A stretch of 18,784 nucleotides of DNA from CAWULT01 sp963923455 (GTDB taxonomy: Bacteria; Acidobacteriota; Vicinamibacteria; Vicinamibacterales; UBA2999). Position numbers and translations under genes: made by a program. Every line of letters begins with the position of its first letter. The stretch's first letter is position 1. Under the pieces are notes generated by a model. That model made no database searches, was not told the DNA's origin, and saw nothing but the letters and a program-made list of their open reading frames with translations. The stretch spans positions 1-18,784 of the forward strand of contig CAWULT010000090.1 of assembly GCA_963923455.1 (NCBI GenBank), read 5' to 3'. Of this stretch, positions 8,430 to 14,609 are shown piece by piece.

Positions 8430-8435
8430 ACTCTA
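8430..8435 (-). promoter_or_regulatory. -10 box for the YwiC-like operon
   Basis: On the minus strand TGTAGAGT (an extended TGN-type -10) lies 19 bases before the ATG, leaving room for a short leader that contains the AGGAGG ribosome binding site. No clear -35 was found. Confidence 0.4.
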
Positions 8436-8578
8436 CACGCGCCCGACGGTTCTTCGCGGACGTGCTCGGTCTCGAGTCCGCCCACCGGACCGCGCCGGCT
8501 CCCCCGGATCCGGCTGCTCGCCCGGACGACGTTCGACGGCGGTGCGGCCCGGCCGCCCCCTGTCGGGGCAGCCGCCGG

Positions 8579-8605
8579 TTGACAGCCCTCGGCCCGCGAT
8601 GGAAT
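8579..8605 (+). promoter_or_regulatory. sigma70-type promoter for the unknown-family/DUF6152 operon
   Basis: A perfect TTGACA (8579-8584) is followed after 15 bases by TGGAAT (8600-8605). Transcription would start about 10 bases before the ATG at 8623, giving a very short leader with no ribosome binding site. The 15-base spacer is shorter than the usual 17. Confidence 0.5.
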
Positions 8606-8622
8606 GCTCCTGAACCATCACC

Positions 8623-9495
8623 ATGCTGCGCAGCACCCGAGAAGCTCCTTCACGTCCCCCGTGCCGGACGTTGCACACGGCCCGGCACGTCACCGCCGTG
8701 GCGCTGCTCGCTGCCGTGATGAGCGGCGCCGGCCCCGTCGCGGCGCAGACCCCGGCACGGCCGGCGGCGCAGGCTCGCCGCGCGGCGGCACCGGCCGTTC
8801 CCCGTACGGCTGAGGGCAAGCCGAATCTGCAGGGGATCTGGCGGGTCCGCAACGCCGCGGCCGCCGACCTGCAGGATCACGCGGCGCGGCTCGGCATGCG
8901 CCCCGGGATGGGGGTCGTCGAAGGCGGCGAGATCCCGTATCAACCCGCGGCCGCGAGACAGAAGGCCGAGAACTACCTCAAGCGCGACACGGCGGACCCG
9001 CTCGCCAAGTGCTATCTGCCCGGCGTGCCGCGGATCATGTACATGGACCATCCCTTCCACATCTTCCAGACGCCGACGCAGATCGCGATGACGTTCGAGT
9101 GGTCGCACGTGTTCCGCGTGGTGCCGGTGAACGGCAGCAAGCCCCACGAGGGGATTGAGTTCTGGATGGGCGACTCCCGCGGACGGTGGGACGGTGACAC
9201 GCTGGTCGTCGACGTCACCAACCACAACGACCGCACGTGGTTCGACCACGCCGGCAACTTCCACAGCGAGCAGCTGCACCTGGTCGAGCGGTACACCCTG
9301 CTCGACGCCGACACCTTGCGCTACGAGGTGACCATCGAGGACCCGAAGGTCTTCACGCGGCCCTGGAAGATCAGCATGCCGCTCTACCGGCAGAAGGAGA
9401 TGACCCGCGTGCTCGAGTATCACTGCCAGGCCGAGACCGAGGAGGCCAACGGCGCCTTCGAGCGCGATCCGCGCACGTGGTACCCCAAGCCATGA
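8623..9495 (+). CDS. uncharacterised exported protein, paralogue A
   Basis: No named family is recognised. The 290-residue product has a long basic N-region, a hydrophobic segment (about 23-41) ending in VAAQ and an Ala/Pro/Arg linker to residue 60. The mature domain opens with EGKPNLQGIW (64-73) and has CYLPGVPR (130-137), GDSRGRWDGDTLVVDVTN (183-200), RYEVTIEDPKVFTRPW (233-248) and a late Cys in EYHCQAE (265-271). The same blocks occur in the genes at 9492 and 13477, so these are paralogues. The mature part looks beta-rich with no obvious hydrolase or redox motif. GTG at 8698 is an alternative start that would shorten the odd N-region. It is the first gene of a coupled operon; the stop overlaps the next ATG (ATGA). 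Confidence 0.8.
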   Translation: MLRSTREAPSRPPCRTLHTARHVTAVALLAAVMSGAGPVAAQTPARPAAQARRAAAPAVPRTAEGKPNLQGIWRVRNAAAADLQDHAARLGMRPGMGVVEGGEIPYQPAAARQKAENYLKRDTADPLAKCYLPGVPRIMYMDHPFHIFQTPTQIAMTFEWSHVFRVVPVNGSKPHEGIEFWMGDSRGRWDGDTLVVDVTNHNDRTWFDHAGNFHSEQLHLVERYTLLDADTLRYEVTIEDPKVFTRPWKISMPLYRQKEMTRVLEYHCQAETEEANGAFERDPRTWYPKP

Positions 9496-10403
9496 CGCCG
9501 GCAGACGCGCCTCGCAGGTCGGCGATCACCACGCGCCGCGCGCTCGTCCACGGGCTCGCGCTGGCGGCGCTCGTGGGGCTGCCCCCGGTCGTCGCGCCCA
9601 GGTCTGGGCCCGCGATTCTCGCGCCCACGCTCGTGCACGCCCAGGGTGCGGGCGCCCCGGCTGCCGCGCGGCAGGCGGCTCCGCCCCCGATTCGCCGCAT
9701 GCCCGACGGCAAACCGGACCTGAGCGGTGTGTTCCAGGCCGCCGCTCCCGGATCCAATCAGGGGCTCGAGCCTCACGAGGCCGTGCCGAACACGCCGGGC
9801 GGACGCGGCTACATCGTGGATCCGCCGGACGGCCGGCTCCCCTACCAGCCGTGGGCGCGCGCCGAGAACGACGCTCGTTCGAAGCCCGAGCGGGGCTACG
9901 ACGACCCGACCGCTCACTGCTTCCCGGCGGGCGTCCCGCGCTCGTTCTACGTGCCATCCCCGTTTCAGATCCTCCAGCCGCCCGGTTACGTCCTGTTCCT
10001 GTACGAGCGGATGTGGTGGCGCAGCGTGCCGTTGGACGGCCGCCCGCACATCCCGGATGCGATTCGGTTGTGGCAGGGTGACTCGGTGGGCCGGTGGGAT
10101 GGGGATACGCTGGTCGTCGACACGGCGAACCTGAACGGCCGGGCGTGGCTGGACGAACTGGGCGGCGTGGTCACGCATGCCGCGCGCGTCGTCGAACGGT
10201 TGACGGCGACCGACGGCGACACCATCCGGTACGAGGCCACCGTGACGGACCCCAACGTCTTCACGCGGCCTTGGACGCTCAGGATGGACCTCCGGCGGAT
10301 GTCGACGGAGCTGCTCGAGGTGGCGTGCCTCGAGGACGACCAGGATCTGCAGCACTTGAAGGACGTCAGGGACGAAGCGAGAAGGAAGCAGCAGCAGCCA
10401 TGA
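9492..10403 (+). CDS. uncharacterised exported protein, paralogue B
   Basis: This 303-residue protein belongs to the same unknown family as its upstream neighbour. Residues 1-50 include TTRRALVHG followed by a hydrophobic stretch (a weak Tat-like or Sec signal) and a likely cleavage near VHAQG. Shared blocks are DGKPDLSGVF (72-81), CFPAGVPR (143-150), GDSVGRWDGDTLVVD (196-210), RYEATVTDPNVFTRPW (246-261) and EVACLEDD (276-283). ATG at 9492 lies in the ATGA overlap with paralogue A; the frame is open further upstream but that would run through the previous gene. Tandem duplication followed by divergence is the simplest history. The stop overlaps the DUF6152 gene in the same way, so all three should be made together. 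Confidence 0.8.
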   Translation: MTPADAPRRSAITTRRALVHGLALAALVGLPPVVAPRSGPAILAPTLVHAQGAGAPAAARQAAPPPIRRMPDGKPDLSGVFQAAAPGSNQGLEPHEAVPNTPGGRGYIVDPPDGRLPYQPWARAENDARSKPERGYDDPTAHCFPAGVPRSFYVPSPFQILQPPGYVLFLYERMWWRSVPLDGRPHIPDAIRLWQGDSVGRWDGDTLVVDTANLNGRAWLDELGGVVTHAARVVERLTATDGDTIRYEATVTDPNVFTRPWTLRMDLRRMSTELLEVACLEDDQDLQHLKDVRDEARRKQQQP

Positions 10404-10816
10404 GCGAACTGAAGCATCTCTGCGCCGGCGCGGTGCTGGCGTGTCTGACGGTCGTGCCGGCCGTGGCACACCACTCGTTCGCCGCCGAGTTCGACGAGAA
10501 CAAGCCCGTCAAGGTGACGGGCAAGGTCCAGTCGATGCGGTGGTCGAACCCGCACGCCTGGATCTATCTCGAGGTCACCCAGCCAGACGGCAAGGTCGTG
10601 ACGTGGGCGTTCGAGACGTCGGCGGTCAACACCCTCTACCGGCAGGGCTGGCGCAAGGAGGACCTGCCGGCGGGAACCGTGCTGGTCGTCGATGGGTGGC
10701 AGGCCCGCAACGGCACGCCCACCGCCAACGCCTACAGCATCACGTTCCCGGACGGGAAGCGCCTGTTCGCGGGCTCACCCGGCAACTCCCCGGCCACCGC
10801 GCCGACGGTGAAGTAG
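10400..10816 (+). CDS. DUF6152-family exported protein
   Basis: This small 138-residue protein has a clean Sec signal peptide (1-23) ending AVA. Predicted cleavage leaves a mature chain beginning HHSFAAEFD (24-32). The conserved KVTGKVQSMRWSNPHAWIYLEV pattern follows (split here by position: KVTGKV 38-43, RWSNPHAW 47-54), then a Trp and GW motifs; this is the usual DUF6152 layout and size. AAGGAAG sits about nine bases before the ATG, which also overlaps the previous stop (ATGA). The two N-terminal His and H52 are the only obvious ligand-type residues. Function is not established. It ends the operon with the two unknown-family paralogues, which suggests a shared role in the periplasm. Confidence 0.85.
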   Translation: MSELKHLCAGAVLACLTVVPAVAHHSFAAEFDENKPVKVTGKVQSMRWSNPHAWIYLEVTQPDGKVVTWAFETSAVNTLYRQGWRKEDLPAGTVLVVDGWQARNGTPTANAYSITFPDGKRLFAGSPGNSPATAPTVK

Positions 10817-10853
10817 GGCGGACGCCGGGCGGGGACGGTTGGCGGCGGTCGGG

Positions 10854-10881
10854 GACCGGGCCGAGGCCCGAGGCCCCGGTC
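10854..10881. terminator. GC-rich hairpin between convergent genes
   Basis: GACCGGGCC (10854-10862) pairs with GGCCCCGGTC (10872-10881) with one bulged base and a nine-base loop. It lies in the 80 bases between two convergent genes. No T-run follows on either strand. Confidence 0.35.
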
Positions 10882-10896
10882 GGCCCCGCGAACGGC

Positions 10897-12723
10897 CTAC
10901 TCCACGCCGAACGCCAGCAACACGTTGCCGGGCCGGCCGATCAGGCTGACGTACCCGGAGTTCACGAACACCATCCCGTTGGCGACGGCCGCACCCGGAC
11001 CGTCCATCGCGCCGCCCTTGGCGGGCACGCCGTTGACGGTCTGGAAGTCGCGGTTGGTGTCGAACTGCCAGACGAGCGAGCCGTCGTCAGCCGCATACGC
11101 GCGGAAGCCACCGTCCATGGAGCCCGAGAAGACGACTCCGGGGATGGCGGTGACGGCCGCGCCCTGCGCGGCGCTGCACCCGCGGGCCGTCCCGCACAGG
11201 CGCTCGGAGGCCTCCTTCGACCAGACTTCCTTCCCGTCGTCGATCCGCACGGCACGCACGCCGCCAGGCGTCTTGCCGGCCGTGCCGTTGACGCTGAAGT
11301 AGGCCTGGCGATCATCGACCGCCGCGCCCCACTGGCCGCCCATCCCGCCCCCCGGGCTCGTGCGGTACTCCCACACCAGCTTGCCCTTCTGATCGGGATC
11401 GAACGCGTAGGCCATGCCCGACTTCTGCTGGATGATCAGCAACTCCTTCCCCGTCGTCCCCTTCGCCAGCACCGGCGACGCCGAGAAGTCGAGGTCGGGA
11501 CCGAGGTTGGCCGGGCAGTTCGGGTTGTCCTTGACGTCGGCGCGGCAGCCGCCGACCCAGACGTCATTCTTCAGCGGCTGCGCCGTCCAGCGAATCGCTC
11601 CAGTGTCGAGGTCGAGCGCAACCACCGCGTTGGCGGTCTCCACCGGCGGATCGGCGTAGCTGTTGCCGGTCGCCACGTAGACCGCCCTGCGCTTCGGATC
11701 GACCGTCGGCGCCGCCCAGATGCCGGCGCCGGCGGGCCCCCAGAGCTGGACACCGTCCTTGCTCGTACCGCGCGGCCTGGGCTCGGGCACCATGTAGGTC
11801 TTCCAGATCACGCGGCCCGTGCCGGCATCGAGCGAGCTGACGCTGCCGCGGAACGTGCAGCACGGGTAGCGCGACGCACCGCCCTGCCCTTCCTCACCCA
11901 CGCCCGCCACCGGCACGTAGACGCGGCCGTCGTGCACGGTGACCGAACCAGTCGACTTCGCGTACGTGTGGTCATCGACCTTGCGGTGCCAGATCTCGCG
12001 GCCGGTGGCCGCGTCGATCGCATACACGGTGGCGCTGCCATCCGCGACGTAGACCGCGAAGCCGGACGCTCCGGTGGCGGCCTTGTACGGCCCCACGGTG
12101 ACTGCCGTCCGAATACCCGCCTGCGTGTGGAAGCTCCAATACGTGCAACCCGTCCGGGCGTCGAGCGCGAACACGTCGCCGCTCTCACTGCCGACGAACA
12201 GCCGCGACCCGAACACGGCCGGCTGCGACCGCGCGGAGCTGGTGCCGGCGAAGCCGAACGCCCACTTCAGCTTGAGACGCGGCACCATGGGCGCCGTCAG
12301 GCCGCCGCGGTTCGCCGGGACGTACCGGGTGTTGGCGGCGCCGGCGCCCCAGCCGTTCCAGCCGGTCTGCACCATGCGGCTGGTGATCGGCGGCGGCGCG
12401 GCGGTGCAGCGCCCGACGTTCGAGGGCGGCGGCGCCTCGCCGACGGCGCGACCCGCCAGGAACGCGGCCACCGCGCGCCGCTCGGGATCGGTCAGCTCCG
12501 AGCCCTGACGGAACATGTTGCCCGTCGTCAGGGCCGTCAGGATCGTCTCGGGCGCGAGCTGCCCGAGCGTCTCCCGGTTCGGCGCACGCGAGTCGGGCCC
12601 CGGGGCCTGGTGACACGACGCGCAGGCCTTCTGGAAGACCGCGGCGCCATCGGGCGCCTGCGAGAACGCCGGCGACGCCAGCAGCACGAACGCCGCGGCT
12701 GCTCCCCACGCGCACACTTTCAT
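10897..12723 (-). CDS. cytochrome c-PQQ fusion resembling polyvinyl-alcohol dehydrogenase
   Basis: This 608-residue periplasmic quinohemoprotein has a Sec signal peptide (1-21). Next comes a small cytochrome c domain with CASCH (34-38) and a probable axial Met at 70, then a PQQ-type beta-propeller from about residue 118. WNGWGAGAANTRYVPA and KLKWAFGF (about 122-158) closely resemble PVA dehydrogenases, and the adjacent cysteines C288-C289 recall the vicinal disulfide of quinoprotein alcohol dehydrogenases. Repeated A-x-D-x-x-T/D-G blade motifs are present. Such enzymes oxidise secondary alcohols of polymers and pass electrons to the attached heme; the substrate here need not be PVA. ATG at 12723 is chosen because AAGGAG lies six bases upstream and the signal peptide follows directly; an overlapping ATG at 12727 is in another frame. 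Confidence 0.88.
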   Translation of the reverse strand: MKVCAWGAAAAFVLLASPAFSQAPDGAAVFQKACASCHQAPGPDSRAPNRETLGQLAPETILTALTTGNMFRQGSELTDPERRAVAAFLAGRAVGEAPPPSNVGRCTAAPPPITSRMVQTGWNGWGAGAANTRYVPANRGGLTAPMVPRLKLKWAFGFAGTSSARSQPAVFGSRLFVGSESGDVFALDARTGCTYWSFHTQAGIRTAVTVGPYKAATGASGFAVYVADGSATVYAIDAATGREIWHRKVDDHTYAKSTGSVTVHDGRVYVPVAGVGEEGQGGASRYPCCTFRGSVSSLDAGTGRVIWKTYMVPEPRPRGTSKDGVQLWGPAGAGIWAAPTVDPKRRAVYVATGNSYADPPVETANAVVALDLDTGAIRWTAQPLKNDVWVGGCRADVKDNPNCPANLGPDLDFSASPVLAKGTTGKELLIIQQKSGMAYAFDPDQKGKLVWEYRTSPGGGMGGQWGAAVDDRQAYFSVNGTAGKTPGGVRAVRIDDGKEVWSKEASERLCGTARGCSAAQGAAVTAIPGVVFSGSMDGGFRAYAADDGSLVWQFDTNRDFQTVNGVPAKGGAMDGPGAAVANGMVFVNSGYVSLIGRPGNVLLAFGVE

Positions 12724-12812
12724 GCATGACTCCTTGCGACGGCCTCGCTCAGGGCGACAGGCCCGGCGCCGGCGCGAGCCCGGCCGTGCCACGCGCGGCC
12801 GAGAACCGCGGC

Positions 12813-12818
12813 ATCGTA
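12813..12818 (-). promoter_or_regulatory. possible extended -10 for the quinohemoprotein gene
   Basis: Minus-strand TGCTACGAT gives an extended -10 (TACGAT), about 90 bases before the ATG. It is directly preceded by the palindrome GCACGTGC (12819-12826), which could be an operator. The region also holds a run of eight C residues (12841-12848). Confidence 0.3.
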
Positions 12819-12923
12819 GCACGTGCCCCTCCGGCCCCGTCCCCCCCCGCGGGGCGATGGACTCGCCACGAACGCAGCGCCGGTTGCGACACCGCGCACC
12901 GTGCGTGCCGACCTGGAGAGTCG

Positions 12924-13466
12924 ATGCTAGAGTTGGGGCCAACGAGCGCCATGGGACGTGTCTGGCTCGCTCTCCTCGTCGTGATCTCGACCGCGGTTGG
13001 GTTCGCCCGACAGGGACCCCCGCTCACCGACTTCGCGGACGCCGATGACGCCTGGCGCGCCGTGGAGCGACTGCCCGCCGGCACGACCATCGTGGTCATC
13101 GCGCCCGGACGCGACGCCGTCGCCCTCCGCGTGGAGGCCTCCGATCTCACGCGGTTGGTGGCCGTGGATCCCGAGGCCCCCAATCCACCCATCGTGTTCA
13201 CCCGTGACGCCGTCACCGAGATCCGCGCCCCCCTGCCGGGCCGCTCGTGGCGCGTGGCGGCCTTCGTGCTGGCCGGGTACGTGGCGGGGGGCTTGACGGG
13301 AGGCTTCGTCGGGAACGGGATTCGGCTGGCCCTGGCCGGCACGGCCTGGAAGGCATCCGGCGCCACCGTCTACGGTCTGGTGTCGGGCGCCGTCACCGGC
13401 GCGGCCGTGGGCGCGCGCGTCGGTGACAGTCGCTCGTATACCGTGGTCTACCGTCGCGTCTGGTGA
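12924..13466 (+). CDS. small membrane protein with a glycine-zipper tail
   Basis: The family is not firmly recognised. The 180-residue product has a hydrophobic signal-like segment (about 11-29). A beta-rich domain follows (about 43-101): AWRAVERLPAGTTIVVIAP, then strands ending FTRDAVTEIRA. This resembles the small barrel domain of many acidobacterial proteins that read W..V..L..GT.I.V. After it come two Gly-rich hydrophobic stretches (111-138 and 147-166) with GxxxG spacing, typical of glycine-zipper membrane anchors. ATG at 12924 has GGAG five bases upstream; ATG at 12951 is possible and would trim nine residues. It is divergent from the quinohemoprotein and convergent with the next gene, ten bases away. 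Role unknown. Confidence 0.7.
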   Translation: MLELGPTSAMGRVWLALLVVISTAVGFARQGPPLTDFADADDAWRAVERLPAGTTIVVIAPGRDAVALRVEASDLTRLVAVDPEAPNPPIVFTRDAVTEIRAPLPGRSWRVAAFVLAGYVAGGLTGGFVGNGIRLALAGTAWKASGATVYGLVSGAVTGAAVGARVGDSRSYTVVYRRVW

Positions 13467-13476
13467 CCGGACGGCC

Positions 13477-14466
13477 TCAGCGCGCGGCGCGCGCCTCGTC
13501 TGCCCGCTGGCCGCGCAGGATGTTCGGCATCCCGTAGTTGCCCTCATGGCAGGCGTACTCGTAGCGCGTGTCCGTAAGCCGCGTCATCGGGTACTCTCCG
13601 GTCCAGGGGCGGTCCCAGGTGTGCGGGTCCTCGACGGTGAACTGGTAGCGCAGCGTATCGCCGTCGACCAGCGTGAAGCGTTCGGTGACCTTGAGGTGCT
13701 CGGAGGAGCCGCGAAACGCCGTGCGCTCGGTGAAGTTGGTCGTCTCGACGACCAGCGTGTCGCCCTCCCACCGGCCGCGCGAGTCGCCGTGGAGGCCGCG
13801 GATCGCCCCGCCGACGTGCGGGCGGCCGTCGAGCGGCACGACTCGCGCCATCGGCATCATTTCGGGAATGATCGCCACCTCCCCGGGCCCCTGCACGATC
13901 TCGACGTTCGAGTTGTACCCGGTCGGCATCAGCGGCGGGCCTTGATGCGCCCAGAAGATGCAGCGCTCCGACAGACCGCGCGCCTGCGCCGAGTCGAACA
14001 GCCCCACGGTGCGGCGCGCGGCGGCGCGCGCGTCCTGCCGGGCCTTGCCTTCCGCGTTGAGCGGCGGGAGCCTGCCGTCTGCCGGATCGACGACGATCGA
14101 CGTCCGCAGCGACGAGACCCCGCGGGGGCGCTTCTCGGTCATCCAGATCGAATTGTCGTAGTGCGCGTCGTCGTCGGGCTGTGACAGGAAGCGCTCGGTC
14201 GCCCGCTTCGCGAACTCCGCGGCCTCCGCCTCGGTGAAGTACGGGCGGTCCTTGAACTCGGCGGGTCGCTCGAGCGGCGTGTAGGTCTGGTTGCTCCAGT
14301 ACCCCTGCAGGTCGGGCTTGCCGTCGGCCGTCCGCGGGGGCGTGAAGGCCGTGGCGCTGCCCCCGCCCGCGGCCTTCGCGGCCAGGCGCTCCTGGGCCTG
14401 CGTCGTCCGCGCGGACGCCAGCAGGCCGACAACGACGACGAACATCGCGACGTGGCGTGGCTTCAT
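13477..14466 (-). CDS. uncharacterised exported protein, paralogue C
   Basis: This third and longest member (329 residues) of the unknown family has a Sec signal peptide (1-24, ending TQAQ). Shared blocks are DGKPDLQGYW (48-57), GDSRGRWEGDTLVVETTN (227-244), ERFTLVDGDTLRYQFTVEDP (262-281; the last residues overlap the FTRPW-like WDRPW at 284-288) and EYACHEGNYGM (303-313). It differs from paralogues A and B by an insert of about 80 residues after the first block and by the late Cys-His pair. ATG at 14466 is preceded by AGGAAG at about seven bases. It is monocistronic, with a TACACT -10 at 14523-14528. No catalytic motif is recognised; location beside PQQ dehydrogenases is the only functional hint. 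Confidence 0.8.
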   Translation of the reverse strand: MKPRHVAMFVVVVGLLASARTTQAQERLAAKAAGGGSATAFTPPRTADGKPDLQGYWSNQTYTPLERPAEFKDRPYFTEAEAAEFAKRATERFLSQPDDDAHYDNSIWMTEKRPRGVSSLRTSIVVDPADGRLPPLNAEGKARQDARAAARRTVGLFDSAQARGLSERCIFWAHQGPPLMPTGYNSNVEIVQGPGEVAIIPEMMPMARVVPLDGRPHVGGAIRGLHGDSRGRWEGDTLVVETTNFTERTAFRGSSEHLKVTERFTLVDGDTLRYQFTVEDPHTWDRPWTGEYPMTRLTDTRYEYACHEGNYGMPNILRGQRADEARAAR

Positions 14467-14522
14467 GGTCGGCTTCCTGCGTTGTGCTGGCCCCAAGCGG
14501 GCCGGGCCCTGTCGACGCCGAG

Positions 14523-14528
14523 AGTGTA
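14523..14528 (-). promoter_or_regulatory. -10 box for paralogue C
   Basis: Minus-strand TTACACT contains the same TACACT hexamer as the histidine kinase promoter. It lies 56 bases before the ATG, leaving a leader with an AGGAAG ribosome binding site. No clear -35 is seen. Confidence 0.4.
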
Positions 14529-14609
14529 ACCCCAACCGGGTGGCCGGCTCGCGCGGCCGCCACCGTGCGGCTCCCAGGACGGCACGAAGGCCGGGCCCGT
14601 CAGCCCGCG

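Noticed and set aside
8411..8485. 25-codon upstream extension of the YwiC-like gene
   Set aside because: AGGAGG six bases before the internal ATG and the family N-terminus both favour the start at 8410.
11400..12200. Repeated propeller codons as possible DNA repeats
   Set aside because: The similarity is at protein level (blade motifs); nucleotide repeats are not long enough to be a repeat element.
10441..12729. 762-codon plus-strand frame through DUF6152 and opposite the quinohemoprotein
   Set aside because: It runs out of frame through a real gene and antisense to another; no domain or signal is visible.
12841..12848. Run of eight C residues as a phase-variation tract
   Set aside because: It is intergenic, short for slippage control and in a C-rich context; no coding frame would be switched.
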